From: Novimethylophilus kurashikiensis
Lineage (GTDB): Bacteria > Pseudomonadota > Gammaproteobacteria > Burkholderiales > Methylophilaceae
Assembly (NCBI RefSeq): GCF_003112435.1
Contig: NZ_BDOQ01000023.1
Coordinates: 1 to 64,000 of the forward strand
Reading direction: 5' to 3'
Length of the DNA stretch: 64,000 nt
Positions 25,382-34,539 of the stretch are shown here, piece after piece; within the stretch, counting starts at the first letter, position 1, and each line of letters opens with the position of its first letter. A program made the position numbers and the translations under genes. Under the pieces are notes generated by a model. It was given only the letters and a program-made list of their open reading frames with translations, searched no databases and was not told the origin of the DNA.

Positions 25382-26506
25382 TTACTGAGCCGTTTGGCGT
25401 TGAGCCTCAATTTCCACCACGACGCGGCGATTAGGCTGCAGGCACTGAATCAGCTTCTTGCCGCGAACGCCCTTGCAATCGACGACAGGAGAGGATTCGC
25501 CCTTGCCTACTGCGTGCAGGCGGTTGGCATCGATACCCTGGCTCACCAGATATTTCTTGACCGAATTAGCACGACGCTCGGAAAGCTTTTGGTTGTACTT
25601 TTCGTCGCCGATGAAGTCGGTATGGCCGGTGATGAGCACCAGTTCGACTTCAGGATGAGCCTTCATCTTCTCGACCACTTCGGTGTCGAGAATCTTCTTG
25701 CCTTCGGTCGTCAGCGCATCCTTGTCGAAACCGAACAGCACTTCGGCTTGCAAGGTCATCTTGGTGAATGCGGGTTCATTCGGACCTTGATCAGGCTGGG
25801 GCGGCTCTTCAGAAGTCAGAGGCGGAACAGCTTCTTCTTCCTGAGGAGCAATCTCTTCCATCGCCGGAGCCGGTGTGGGTTCGGGTTCAGCCGCAGCGAC
25901 CTTCTTAGGTGCGCCGAAGTTGAAGATTACGCCAACGTTGAGATAAGTATTGCCAATGGTTTCGGTACCGTTCCACAAAACCGTGTTATCGGCCTTAGCA
26001 CGACTCCAGACGTGACGGATGTCAGCCTGTAAACCGATGTTATCGGTGAATAAATACTGGAAACCAGCACCGACGTTAGCCATCCAGGAAGTCTTGGAAT
26101 CGCCGACATTAACACCACCGATCTTGTAGTCGATGTTGTTGTGCGCAGCGCCAACACCGGCCAGTACGAACGGGCGGAACTTGTCGCGGCTGAACATATA
26201 CAAGGCATCCAAGCCGAGCAACGTTTGCTTGTAATCGCCACTGGCAGCCTGGCCACCAATGTGGTTGTCAGCATCAGCCTTGGAATGAGTCAAACCAAGC
26301 TGCACATCCCAGTGTTCGCTAATGGCCTTGCCAAGGCGGATACCGTAGGCGACATCGTTGTCGGCCTTCAAATCGCTATCGGTGTGCATGTAGCCCAAAG
26401 TGGGCATGATGTACATGGGGCCTTCGAATGCGTCATCTGCGAAAGCACCGTTCGCAGCAACGCCGAGCATACCTGCAAGAGCTACACTAATCAGCTTGGT
26501 TTTCAT
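25382..26506 (-). CDS. OmpA-family outer-membrane porin
   Basis: A 374-residue protein with a signal peptide (about 1-25, NGAFADD), an eight-strand N-terminal barrel (about 30-210, including LGLDALYMFSRDKFRPFVLAGVG), an acidic Pro/Glu-rich linker (about 215-262) and a C-terminal OmpA peptidoglycan-binding domain (LFGFDKDALTTEGKKIL, then GHTDFIGDEKYNQKLSERRA). It anchors the outer membrane to the wall and can act as a slow porin. Two Cys near residues 355-365 (VVDCKGVRGKKLIQC) match the disulfide of the family. It lies 22 bp after mfnB; a promoter inside the end of mfnB is likely, and a strong terminator follows. Confidence 0.93.
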   Translation of the reverse strand: MKTKLISVALAGMLGVAANGAFADDAFEGPMYIMPTLGYMHTDSDLKADNDVAYGIRLGKAISEHWDVQLGLTHSKADADNHIGGQAASGDYKQTLLGLDALYMFSRDKFRPFVLAGVGAAHNNIDYKIGGVNVGDSKTSWMANVGAGFQYLFTDNIGLQADIRHVWSRAKADNTVLWNGTETIGNTYLNVGVIFNFGAPKKVAAAEPEPTPAPAMEEIAPQEEEAVPPLTSEEPPQPDQGPNEPAFTKMTLQAEVLFGFDKDALTTEGKKILDTEVVEKMKAHPEVELVLITGHTDFIGDEKYNQKLSERRANSVKKYLVSQGIDANRLHAVGKGESSPVVDCKGVRGKKLIQCLQPNRRVVVEIEAQRQTAQ

Positions 26507-26528
26507 GTGTTGTTCCCTGTTGTTGCAA

Positions 26529-27278
26529 TCAAGCTGAACTATACGCCCGCGATGCATTGCAATGCAATGTTTCTGCTGGCTCGTTATGTTCGGTATGTTG
26601 CATTTGCGCAACAGCTTGGGAAATGGCTGAAACCCGCGCCGGATCAAGCGTCGATTCACGATGGTCATTTCCGCACAAAGCGCCGCGAAAACCCAAATAA
26701 TCAGGTCCTATAGATAGCAAGGGTAGTATATCGGCCGCCCTCAATGAGCCAGCCAAACCGGTCAATAAGCCGACACGTTTGGCATCGACCACAAAAGAAC
26801 GCAGCGCAGCCTCATCCATCCAGGAACGAAGCCCCCCTTGAAACTTGTCCGCGGTGTCGATCATTGCGCCATAGAATCCGGCCTCAGCCAGGTATGGTAG
26901 TAAAGTTGGATCGAATTGCTGGTCCGCAAACAGAACCGCCACAATGCTGATACCTTCCTGGGCCAGGGGCATTAGTGCTTCGATACAAGCTTGGCGACCC
27001 CCTTCACCGAAGAATCCGACTTTGACAAAATCGACGCCAAGCGAGGCCGTTCGCATGACGGCGTCCTGCAATATGGCCGGCACCATGGGCAAATCGCCGA
27101 CTGTTGCGCTTACCGGTTTGCGGCCGTCGACAAATTCCACAACCTCAAGGATTCTCTCTGCAGGAAGTGCACCCAAGGCGCCTTCAGCGGGATTTTTGAG
27201 ATCGATGATGTCGGCGCCTGCCTCAAGTACCAGAGTAGCTTCGGCAGCGGACGTTACACTCGCCAGCATCCCCGTCAT
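26529..27278 (-). CDS. mfnB: (5-formylfuran-3-yl)methyl phosphate synthase (UPF0264/DUF556)
   Basis: A 249-residue TIM-barrel protein with the diagnostic ADIIDLKNPAEGALGALP, FVKVGFF and the C-terminal GFRGALC segment. In methanogens MfnB makes the furan precursor of methanofuran from glyceraldehyde-3-phosphate; the bacterial orthologue is found in the H4MPT/methylofuran clusters of methylotrophs. ATG 27278 overlaps the DUF447 stop (ATGA); the longer frame to 27341 lies inside DUF447. It is the last of the four cofactor genes after purA, so the unit probably supports the H4MPT/methylofuran formaldehyde oxidation pathway. Confidence 0.86.
   Translation of the reverse strand: MTGMLASVTSAAEATLVLEAGADIIDLKNPAEGALGALPAERILEVVEFVDGRKPVSATVGDLPMVPAILQDAVMRTASLGVDFVKVGFFGEGGRQACIEALMPLAQEGISIVAVLFADQQFDPTLLPYLAEAGFYGAMIDTADKFQGGLRSWMDEAALRSFVVDAKRVGLLTGLAGSLRAADILPLLSIGPDYLGFRGALCGNDHRESTLDPARVSAISQAVAQMQHTEHNEPAETLHCNASRAYSSA
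26538..26567 (-). promoter_or_regulatory. Possible sigma-70 promoter of ompA
   Basis: On the minus strand TATAGT (26543-26538) is preceded 18 bp upstream by TTGCAT. The region overlaps the palindrome GCATTGCAATGC (26554-26565) and lies inside the 3' end of mfnB. The -35 match is modest. Confidence 0.4.
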
Positions 27279-27850
27279 GCCTGGTTCTCCCCGGTTTGTT
27301 CGGCCTTGAAGTTCTGAATACGCTCCATCAACCAGCCCCAAGCCTGCAATTCGCGCTCTCCTGCGGTTTTATCGATAGCGATTTCCAAATATTTCAGTTC
27401 CGCGTCTATTTTTTCCATTGGCAGCATATGCAATCGACTTACCAACACTGCCGCCTCGATTACGGCCGCCTGGGCACGATTGAAACCGCGGAACGGCGCA
27501 TGATTTTCCTCGTGCACGACCTTGAACCACAGGGATGGCCGTGTGGCATCGTCAATGATCTCGTCAAGTTCGAGTTCGCGATGAGCCAACGCACATTCAA
27601 GTACCCAACCCGACGTTCTGCTGGCAGGCTTTACTGCCCATTCCCGCCGCCCTGTCAGGCTTCCTGCAAAGATGCGCACGTCGTCCGTCAAATTGATAAC
27701 CGCGCTGCGTGCCTGGAGGAGATTGTCCAGACTGGTGGAGGGACGAAAAGGCGCAATCAGCACACGACCAGCCTCTTCCCGAATACCGAATGGCGCCACA
27801 TGTGCGCTGCCATCAGCATTCACACTGGTGATGATGGTTTCGTAGATCAT
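27275..27850 (-). CDS. DUF447 family protein (H4MPT-cluster)
   Basis: A 191-residue protein with MIYETIITSVNADGSAHVAPFGI and DDVRIFAGSLTGR blocks, a flavin-reductase-like split-barrel fold as known for DUF447. Genes of this family occur almost only in methanogens and in bacteria that make tetrahydromethanopterin, where they are essential or co-located with the cofactor genes; the exact step is not settled. It overlaps both neighbours by four bases (ATGA), so the three genes are translated together. Confidence 0.85.
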   Translation of the reverse strand: MIYETIITSVNADGSAHVAPFGIREEAGRVLIAPFRPSTSLDNLLQARSAVINLTDDVRIFAGSLTGRREWAVKPASRTSGWVLECALAHRELELDEIIDDATRPSLWFKVVHEENHAPFRGFNRAQAAVIEAAVLVSRLHMLPMEKIDAELKYLEIAIDKTAGERELQAWGWLMERIQNFKAEQTGENQA

Positions 27851-29244
27851 GATTTCTTGGACTTCTTCTTCTCCAGCGCGGCTTCCCGATGTTCAGTACG
27901 GCCTCTCGGGTCAGGCGCGGCTGTATTGCACCCCCATTGCAACTCTTCGTCCTGTGAATAGCGCTTTTTAAGTTGCCAGGCAATCTGGGCTCGCGCCAGT
28001 TCGACACCAAGATAAAACGCGTGCGATCCGTCTTCATCAACGTCCAGCATGGGATACAGCCTGAAAGGATCGGTATCGCAATGCAAGCCGTTGCGGTTGT
28101 AGATGTGCACGCCTTGCTCGGAGATTTGGATACGAAAGTTGGGGTCCTTGACTTGCGCGGCCAGTCCCTGAATTTCGTCCGGAGTGTAGGTGAATGGCCG
28201 ACGATCGTGCAGGCCGAGAAGGCCGTTGCTGTAATCGCGCGGCAACCGCTTGTCCTCGTGTGCCGCCAGCATCATGCGCCGGGCTACATCGGCCTCGGCC
28301 ACGGCATTGATTGCATGGGGGCTTACCGAGGTGGCGAGCACCGCATTGACGTTGAGCTCGGCAATCATGCCGAACAGCATGGCGTTGATGCCTGTGGTGT
28401 CGGCATCGGTCAACTCGGTCAGGTTGCCCACACCCATCATGATGTCAATATCGGGATAACGCTTGCGCAAACGGTGGTAACGCACGATAGATTCCGTTAA
28501 CCCGAACGGAATGGGGTCCAGTATTGGATCGGCTAGAAACGGCCTGCCCTTTTTCTGCATCTGCTCGATGGCACGGTACAAGGAAGGCAGGCTGCCTGGC
28601 TTGGCAGGAATCAATACCGGCGTGGAAGCCACTTCGTCGGCGATCCAGAGCGTCTTCTCAGTCAGGCTGAGCAGGTAGTCTGCCCCGCCCCGTCCCGCCC
28701 GGAGCAAGTCTTCGGTATTCAAAGAATCGACGCTGACCTGCATGCCCTGCTCGTGCAGGGCTGCAATGGCATCTTCCATGTGGGGGAAAGGCGTGTTGGG
28801 GAGACAGCCAAGGTCGATCACATCCGCCCCCTGCCTGCGATAGTGCGCTGCGCGGGCGACGATTTGCGGAACGGTCAGGTCGGTCGCCTCGACGATTTCG
28901 GCAAATATCCTGGTGGAATACCGCGAAAGATCGGGCTTTTTGCCGCCCCGGCCGAAATATTGCGGCAAGTCCTTGAGGTCTTCGGGCCCACGTTCTACCG
29001 GAACGCCGTACTTGGCTTCCAGCGGCGCAAGATCGCCACGGCACAGGCCGGGAATAACAATCTTGTCCGCACCCCGGGCATCGGGCAGGCGTCGAGCGAT
29101 GAATTCCGGCGTCATCAGTGCAGCAACGCTGATACCCAATTGTGCGATCTGGAACTCGAACTCGGCCGGCTGCAATCCGGCCAGGACTTTATGCAGGCTG
29201 TTTTCGGCGAGTTTGCCGGTCAGGAAGAGGATGTTTCGCGGCAT
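27847..29244 (-). CDS. DUF6513-containing dihydropteroate synthase-like protein (H4MPT biosynthesis)
   Basis: A 465-residue protein: N-terminal DUF6513 (about 1-120, ILFLTGKLAENSLHKVL), then a pterin-binding TIM barrel (about 125-400) with GADVIDLGCLPNTPFPHMED, VSVDSLNTEDLL and LADPILDPIPFGLTES, which align with the folP fold. In H4MPT-making organisms such proteins are candidates for condensing the pterin with the ribofuranosyl-aniline part. The C-terminal tail is lysine-rich. It overlaps the flavoprotein gene by 25 bases and the DUF447 gene by four. Confidence 0.85.
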   Translation of the reverse strand: MPRNILFLTGKLAENSLHKVLAGLQPAEFEFQIAQLGISVAALMTPEFIARRLPDARGADKIVIPGLCRGDLAPLEAKYGVPVERGPEDLKDLPQYFGRGGKKPDLSRYSTRIFAEIVEATDLTVPQIVARAAHYRRQGADVIDLGCLPNTPFPHMEDAIAALHEQGMQVSVDSLNTEDLLRAGRGGADYLLSLTEKTLWIADEVASTPVLIPAKPGSLPSLYRAIEQMQKKGRPFLADPILDPIPFGLTESIVRYHRLRKRYPDIDIMMGVGNLTELTDADTTGINAMLFGMIAELNVNAVLATSVSPHAINAVAEADVARRMMLAAHEDKRLPRDYSNGLLGLHDRRPFTYTPDEIQGLAAQVKDPNFRIQISEQGVHIYNRNGLHCDTDPFRLYPMLDVDEDGSHAFYLGVELARAQIAWQLKKRYSQDEELQWGCNTAAPDPRGRTEHREAALEKKKSKKS

Positions 29245-29762
29245 CGCGCAAGAATGGCTGTTTCCAGCTCCTGCATATCAGCGGCGACCGTCGTGGCTTC
29301 GAAGGTCTTGAGTTTTTCCATGTTTTCGAGATCGATGCGGCGCGGCCACACCTTGACCACATGGTCGCGGGGCGCATCCGACTCGAGTTCGGGCGCAGTA
29401 TCGCAGGCGAATACGATACTGGGAATGCGGCACTTACCGGCCTGGGCGAAAATATTGGTCACCAGGTTATCGGAAATACCGCACACCATTTTCGCCACCG
29501 TATTCGAACTGGTCGGTGCGATGACCACGGTGTGATAAACGCCTTGGTAGAAAAACTCCACAGGCACCGAACTCGCCGTCTTGTCGAGGTAAACGCGGCC
29601 GACGTTATGGGTATAACCGTACTGTTGCAAAATCTCTGCAGCTGCTTTGCTCAGGAACAAATCGACATCTTCCAGCTTATGGATGATGTCGATGCACTCG
29701 CGCAAATAATGGCCGGAGCCAGTCAAGGCCCAAGCCAGGCGCTTCTTTTCAGGCTGACTCAA
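29220..29762 (-). CDS. Flavoprotein of the dihydromethanopterin reductase (DmrB/AfpA-like) family
   Basis: A 180-residue HFCD-type flavoprotein with N-terminal LAWALTGSGHYLRE and the FMN-binding APTSSNTVAKMVCGISDNLVTN. These match DmrB and the methylotroph archaeal flavoprotein AfpA, which reduce dihydromethanopterin. It starts with TTG at 29762, one base after the purA stop; a GGAG SD inside purA is correctly spaced and no ATG is available nearby. Therefore translation depends on purA read-through. It is the first of the four cofactor genes. Confidence 0.83.
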   Translation of the reverse strand: MSQPEKKRLAWALTGSGHYLRECIDIIHKLEDVDLFLSKAAAEILQQYGYTHNVGRVYLDKTASSVPVEFFYQGVYHTVVIAPTSSNTVAKMVCGISDNLVTNIFAQAGKCRIPSIVFACDTAPELESDAPRDHVVKVWPRRIDLENMEKLKTFEATTVAADMQELETAILARCRETSSS

Positions 29763-29763
29763 A

Positions 29764-31086
29764 TCAGGCTCCGAAGGGGTGACGCAGGACGATGGTTTCG
29801 TCGCGCTCAGGACCGGTCGAGACGATATCGACAGGAACGCCGCAGAGCTCTTCCAGGCGTTTCAAATAAGCACGCGCATTAGCGGGCAGATCGTCCCAGC
29901 GCTTAACGCCGAAGGTGGTTTCCTGCCAGCCAGGCATCACTTCGTAAATCGGCTCGCAGCGGGCTACGTCTTCAGCACCGACTGGCAGCAAGTCTATGAC
30001 CTTGCCGTCCAGCTTGTAGCCGGTGCAAATTTCCAGTTCCTGCAAACCATCGAGAACGTCCAGCTTGGTAATACACAAGCCAGTCAAACCGTTGATACGG
30101 GCAGAACGACGCAATGCTGCAGCGTCGAACCAACCGCAACGGCGCTTGCGGCGTGTCACCGTACCGATTTCGCGTCCCTTGTCGGACATTTGATGGCCGG
30201 GGGTTGCATCGGTTTCGATGTCGAGCTCGCTCGGGAAAGGACCGCCGCCGACGCGTGTGCAATAGGCCTTGGTGATACCGAGCACGTAGTGCAGCATGCT
30301 GGGACCGACGCCGGAGCCTGCGGATGCTTGGCCGGCCACACAATTGGACGAAGTCACATAGGGATAAGTCCCATGATCCACGTCGAGTAGCGTACCTTGC
30401 GCACCTTCAAACAACAGGTTGTGACCCGCTTGATGTGCATCGTAAAGTGCGGCAGAAACGTCGTGAACCAGCGGACGCAGGCTTTCGGCGTGCTTCATAG
30501 CCGCGTCGAGCTGAGCCTGAAAATCGATCGCCTCGGCATTCAGATGGCGAGTCAGCACGAAATTGTGATAGTCGAGCACTTCGGCCAGTTTGTCGGCGAA
30601 ACGCTCGGGGTAGAACAAGTCGTAGACACGAAGCGCGCGGCGGGCAACTTTATCCTCGTAGGTCGGGCCGATCCCCTTGCCTGTCGTACCAATTTTTTTG
30701 CCTTGGCTACGAGCGGCCTCACGTGCCTTATCCAGGCTGACGTGATAACCCAGGATAAGCGGGCAGCCCGGGCTGATCATGAGGCGGCTGCGCACTTCCA
30801 CGCCAACAGATTCAAGGCCGCTAATTTCTTCCAGTAAATGCCCCGCATCCAGCACCACGCCGTTACCGATGTAGCATCGCACGCCTTCGCGCACGATGCC
30901 TGACGGCACCAGGTTGAGCTTGTACTCGCGTTGCGCGGCACCTTGTCCGATGACCAGCGTATGGCCTGCGTTGTGCCCACCCTGGAAGCGGATCACGCCT
31001 TGTGCGTGATCGGTCAGCCAATCGACGATTTTACCTTTACCTTCATCGCCCCATTGGGTGCCGATGACGACTACGTTCTTACCCAT
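29764..31086 (-). CDS. purA: Adenylosuccinate synthetase
   Basis: A 440-residue enzyme joining IMP and aspartate with GTP, the first step from IMP to AMP. Diagnostic features: N-terminal [20 protein letters not shown], the H-N-A-G-H-T motif, [13 protein letters not shown], and the GTP-binding [10 protein letters not shown] region. The start ATG 31086 is the standard N-terminus (MGKNVVV). It lies 13 bp after hisZ, and the first H4MPT flavoprotein gene begins one base after its stop. Confidence 0.98.
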   Translation of the reverse strand: MGKNVVVIGTQWGDEGKGKIVDWLTDHAQGVIRFQGGHNAGHTLVIGQGAAQREYKLNLVPSGIVREGVRCYIGNGVVLDAGHLLEEISGLESVGVEVRSRLMISPGCPLILGYHVSLDKAREAARSQGKKIGTTGKGIGPTYEDKVARRALRVYDLFYPERFADKLAEVLDYHNFVLTRHLNAEAIDFQAQLDAAMKHAESLRPLVHDVSAALYDAHQAGHNLLFEGAQGTLLDVDHGTYPYVTSSNCVAGQASAGSGVGPSMLHYVLGITKAYCTRVGGGPFPSELDIETDATPGHQMSDKGREIGTVTRRKRRCGWFDAAALRRSARINGLTGLCITKLDVLDGLQELEICTGYKLDGKVIDLLPVGAEDVARCEPIYEVMPGWQETTFGVKRWDDLPANARAYLKRLEELCGVPVDIVSTGPERDETIVLRHPFGA

Positions 31087-31099
31087 GATCAACCTTACA

Positions 31100-32257
31100 T
31101 TATGCGGCGGGGAGAATTTCCCAGCCCTTGTCATTTTTTACTAATACGCGATCGCAATCGAGCTCGGCGCGATGCTGCTCATGCCCCGGCAACTCCACTA
31201 CGACAATTTCCCCTTGTGCGCGCAGAGACTTGATTTTACTGCGCAGTTCGACGTCCTCCGTTAGCGGCGCCAAAATTCCCTTGTTGCCGCTTGCAGGCGG
31301 TAAAGCGTTGACGAGCGCCCGCATGTCCATGCTGAACCCCGTCGCAGGTCGGGAGCGTCCGAACACCTGCCCAACCTCGTCGTAACGTCCCCCTTGAGCC
31401 AATGCGGAGGAATAACCCTCGGCATAGGCGGCAAAGACCATGCCGCTGTGGTAGTGGTATCCCCGCAGCTCGGCCAAATCGAAGCTGACTTCAACATCCG
31501 GCGCCAAAAACTGCTGTGCAACTTGCTTGAGCTCGCCCAATGCATTTTGAATCTGGGGAATCGAAGGCAGCTGCTCTGCCGCGGTATCTAATACCCGTGC
31601 ATCGCCATACAAAGTGGGCAGCGCCATCAAGGCCGCTCGAATGCTAGCTTGCAGGGACTTGGTGAGTTCGCTGAGCGTGCTGGCATCCTTGGCTTGCAAG
31701 GCTTGAAAAAGCTCGGATTCAAGTTGCGGCGCGATGCTCGCACTTTCCACCAAGGCACGGAAAATCGCTACGTGGCTGAAATCGAGGTGCGGTTTGGCAA
31801 TACCAGCAGCCTGCAAGGCGTGGACTAGCAGTTGCTGAACCTCCAAATCGCTTTCAATGCCGGCGTGGCCGAAGAGCTCAGCACCGATCTGCAAGGGCTC
31901 GCGAGTTTGTGCCGTACCGCTCGGCTGGGCTCGCAGGACGCTTCCGGCATAGCACAGACGCGTTACGCCTTGCTGGTTCAGCAAATGCGCATCGATACGT
32001 GCCGCTTGCGGCGTGATATCGGATCGAACACCCATGAGACGACCGGAAATCTGATCGACCACTTTGAACGTCAACAGGTCCAGATCGTGCCCTACTCCCG
32101 TGGTGAGCGACTCGACGTATTCCAGCATGGGCGGGATGACGTAGCGATAACCGTGGGTGTGGAAAAGGTCGAGCAGCTGGCGACGCAGCAACTCCATGCG
32201 ACGTGCCTCCGCCGGGAGGACGTCTTCGATATATTCAGGTAACAGCCAGTGACGCAT
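31100..32257 (-). CDS. hisZ: ATP phosphoribosyltransferase regulatory subunit HisZ
   Basis: A 385-residue histidyl-tRNA-synthetase-like protein ([22 protein letters not shown], then the HisRS-like motif 2 region and [21 protein letters not shown]). HisZ lacks aminoacylation activity and allosterically regulates the short HisG. Its place between hflC-DUF2065 and purA is the standard betaproteobacterial location. It starts 9 bp after DUF2065. Confidence 0.95.
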   Translation of the reverse strand: MRHWLLPEYIEDVLPAEARRMELLRRQLLDLFHTHGYRYVIPPMLEYVESLTTGVGHDLDLLTFKVVDQISGRLMGVRSDITPQAARIDAHLLNQQGVTRLCYAGSVLRAQPSGTAQTREPLQIGAELFGHAGIESDLEVQQLLVHALQAAGIAKPHLDFSHVAIFRALVESASIAPQLESELFQALQAKDASTLSELTKSLQASIRAALMALPTLYGDARVLDTAAEQLPSIPQIQNALGELKQVAQQFLAPDVEVSFDLAELRGYHYHSGMVFAAYAEGYSSALAQGGRYDEVGQVFGRSRPATGFSMDMRALVNALPPASGNKGILAPLTEDVELRSKIKSLRAQGEIVVVELPGHEQHRAELDCDRVLVKNDKGWEILPAA

Positions 32258-32266
32258 ATAACTAGA

Positions 32267-32455
32267 TTAATTGCTCGCCATTAGGATTATGAGCAGGCCG
32301 CCCAACATGGATGCGAGGCCGATGAACCGCAGTTGGCCATCCTTGAATTCGATCATGCGGCGGAAAGTCTGACGCCAAGCAGCTGGAGCGAGCAGTGGCA
32401 GGACGCCTTCCAAGACCAGCATGAGGCCGAAAGCCATCAATAAATTCTCGCTCAA
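32267..32455 (-). CDS. DUF2065 small inner-membrane protein
   Basis: A 62-residue protein with two hydrophobic segments (about 5-25 and 42-60) and the family core EGVLPLLAPAAWRQTF. It matches DUF2065 (YjeT), which follows hflC in many proteobacteria. It lies between hflC (10 bp after its stop) and hisZ. Function is unknown; it may associate with the HflKC complex. Confidence 0.92.
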   Translation of the reverse strand: MSENLLMAFGLMLVLEGVLPLLAPAAWRQTFRRMIEFKDGQLRFIGLASMLGGLLIILMASN

Positions 32456-32465
32456 GACCGATTCC

Positions 32466-33344
32466 TTACTTACCGCGGCCGCTGCCAGGACTCTTCAAAT
32501 ATTTGAAGAAATCGGAACTGGGGTCCAGTACTAGCACATCGGATTTGCTGCGGAAGCTGTTACGGTAGGCTTCCAGGCTGCGATAGAAAGCATAGAACTC
32601 GGGATTCTTGCTATAGGCCGAAGCGTAGATTTCTGAAGCCTTGGCATCTCCTTCACCCTTGATTCGCTGGGCTTCGCGGAAAGCTTCCGCCAGGATCACT
32701 TCACGCTGCTTGTCTGCATCGGCACGAATCTTTTCAGCAGCTCCGGCACCTTGCGAACGCAGGTCATTAGCCACACGCTTACGCTCGGCTTCCATGCGTT
32801 GGTAGACGGAATCGCTCACTTCCGGCGGCAGGTCGACGCGCTTCAAACGCACATCCAACACCTGGATGCCCATTTGGCGCGCCTCGTGGTCTGCCTTGTC
32901 GCGCAAGATGTCCATGATCTTGGCGCGCTCGCCGGAAATAACGTCGTGAATCGTACGTTTGCCGAATTCAGCACGCAGACCGTCGTTCACCATCTGAGAA
33001 AGACGCGCTTCAGCCTGCTTCTCGTCGCCGCGCACCGAGACGTAATATTTGGCCGGATCGACGATACGCCATTTGACGAACGAATCGACCAGGACGTTTT
33101 TCTTCTCGCTGGTAATAAAGCGATCCGGCTCCACCCAGTCCAGCGTCACGATGCGCTTGTCGTAATAGCGAACGTTATCCAGGAGCGGCACCTTGAAGTG
33201 CAATCCCGGCGACTGCTCGACGGAAATAATCTGGCCGAGACGGAATACGATGGCGAATTCACGCTGATCGACACTGAATGCAGAGAGGCTGAGCACAACC
33301 AGCGCGGCAATCAGTCCGGTAAAAAATAATCCGAGGTTTTTCAT
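32466..33344 (-). CDS. hflC: Protease-modulator protein HflC
   Basis: A 292-residue SPFH/band-7 protein with an N-terminal membrane anchor (LFFTGLIAALVVLSLSAF) followed by the prohibitin domain (QREFAIVFRLGQ) and a coiled-coil rich in Arg/Glu (MEAERKRVANDLRSQG). With HflK it forms a large periplasmic-facing complex that controls FtsH. It starts in a four-base overlap with the hflK stop. Confidence 0.96.
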   Translation of the reverse strand: MKNLGLFFTGLIAALVVLSLSAFSVDQREFAIVFRLGQIISVEQSPGLHFKVPLLDNVRYYDKRIVTLDWVEPDRFITSEKKNVLVDSFVKWRIVDPAKYYVSVRGDEKQAEARLSQMVNDGLRAEFGKRTIHDVISGERAKIMDILRDKADHEARQMGIQVLDVRLKRVDLPPEVSDSVYQRMEAERKRVANDLRSQGAGAAEKIRADADKQREVILAEAFREAQRIKGEGDAKASEIYASAYSKNPEFYAFYRSLEAYRNSFRSKSDVLVLDPSSDFFKYLKSPGSGRGK

Positions 33345-34525
33345 GGACGGGACTCCCGGTCACGACCGCGGAAAGCATCGCGCGAACGCGCTTCCGCATC
33401 GGGATTCACAGAGGGAACTGGGGCTGTTGTGGCCGGCGCTGGCGCTGCTGCGGCACTGCCGGGCGCGTTCATCAGTTTATCCAACGGCAGATACAGCATA
33501 CTGCCGTTGCCCTTTTGATCCACCATCACCTTGCTGCTGTTGCTGAGGATCTGTTCTTGAGCCTCCAGGTAGAGTCGCTCACGCGTCACCTGCGGGGCCT
33601 TTTCGTACTGTTCCAGTACTTGCGAGAAGCGGCTTGCGTTACCCTGAGCTTCGTTGATCACGCGCTGCTTGTAGCCTGCTGCTTCTTCCAGCAAACGAGC
33701 GGCATTGCCACGGGCTTTGGGAATGACATCGTTGGCATAGGCCTGGCCTTCGTTTTTCTGGCGCTCCAGATCCTGGCCAGCCTTGACGGCATCATCGAAG
33801 GCCGCTTGCACCTGTTCAGGCGGTTGGGCGTTCTGCATGGTGACGCTCACGATATTGATGCCGGAGTGATAGCGGTCGAGGATGTCCTGCATAAGCTTTT
33901 TGGCTTGCGCCGCAACTTCTGAGCGCCCTTCGTACAACACGAAGTCCATACGACTCTTGCCGACGATTTCACGGATCGCAGTCTCAGCGGTACCGCGCAC
34001 GGCTTCTTCCGTATCGCGGTTATTGAACAGGAAATCTTCAGGATTCTTGAGATTGAATTGAACCGCGAATTGGAGATCGATGATGTTTTCGTCATCGGTC
34101 AGCATGAGCGATTCGCGTAATTCGCGGCTGCGACCCGGGCCCAATTCGGCATGACCGCGGTAACCGACTTCAATCGTTCGCACTTGTTCAAGATTCACGA
34201 CATCGACCGATTCGATGGGGTAAGGCATATGCCAACGCGGTCCCGGCATGGTGGTTTCGACATGCTTGCCGAAACGAAGCACAACACCGCGCTTGCCTTG
34301 GTCTACGATGTAAAAACCGGTACCCAGCCAGATGACGGCAATTAAAGCGCCAATCAAGCCGATGCCGAATGGGTTCTGAGATGGCGTTGATGCCTGGGGG
34401 GCGCCATTCTTGCCGCCCTTGCCGAATAGACTGTTGAGACGGCGCGTGAGGTCACGCATGATCTCATCCAGATCGGGCGGACCGTCATTTTTCTTGCCGC
34501 CCCATCCCGGGTCGTTCGATGCCAT
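33341..34525 (-). CDS. hflK: FtsH protease activity modulator HflK
   Basis: A 394-residue SPFH protein with a cytoplasmic Gly-rich N-terminus (NDPGWGGKKNDGPPDLDEIM), a membrane helix (LIGALIAVIWLGTGFYI), and the band-7 domain (RGVVLRFGKHVETTMPGPRWHMPYP). The C-terminal tail is Ala/Pro-rich. ATG 34525 has a CGGAG SD after the hflX stop; the longer frame from 34657 lies in hflX and is not conserved. Confidence 0.96.
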   Translation of the reverse strand: MASNDPGWGGKKNDGPPDLDEIMRDLTRRLNSLFGKGGKNGAPQASTPSQNPFGIGLIGALIAVIWLGTGFYIVDQGKRGVVLRFGKHVETTMPGPRWHMPYPIESVDVVNLEQVRTIEVGYRGHAELGPGRSRELRESLMLTDDENIIDLQFAVQFNLKNPEDFLFNNRDTEEAVRGTAETAIREIVGKSRMDFVLYEGRSEVAAQAKKLMQDILDRYHSGINIVSVTMQNAQPPEQVQAAFDDAVKAGQDLERQKNEGQAYANDVIPKARGNAARLLEEAAGYKQRVINEAQGNASRFSQVLEQYEKAPQVTRERLYLEAQEQILSNSSKVMVDQKGNGSMLYLPLDKLMNAPGSAAAAPAPATTAPVPSVNPDAEARSRDAFRGRDRESRP

Positions 34526-34539
34526 AGTTGCTCCGAAAA

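Noticed and set aside
25283..26032. A 249-codon plus-strand frame
   Set aside because: Antisense to ompA and across its terminator; no domain seen.
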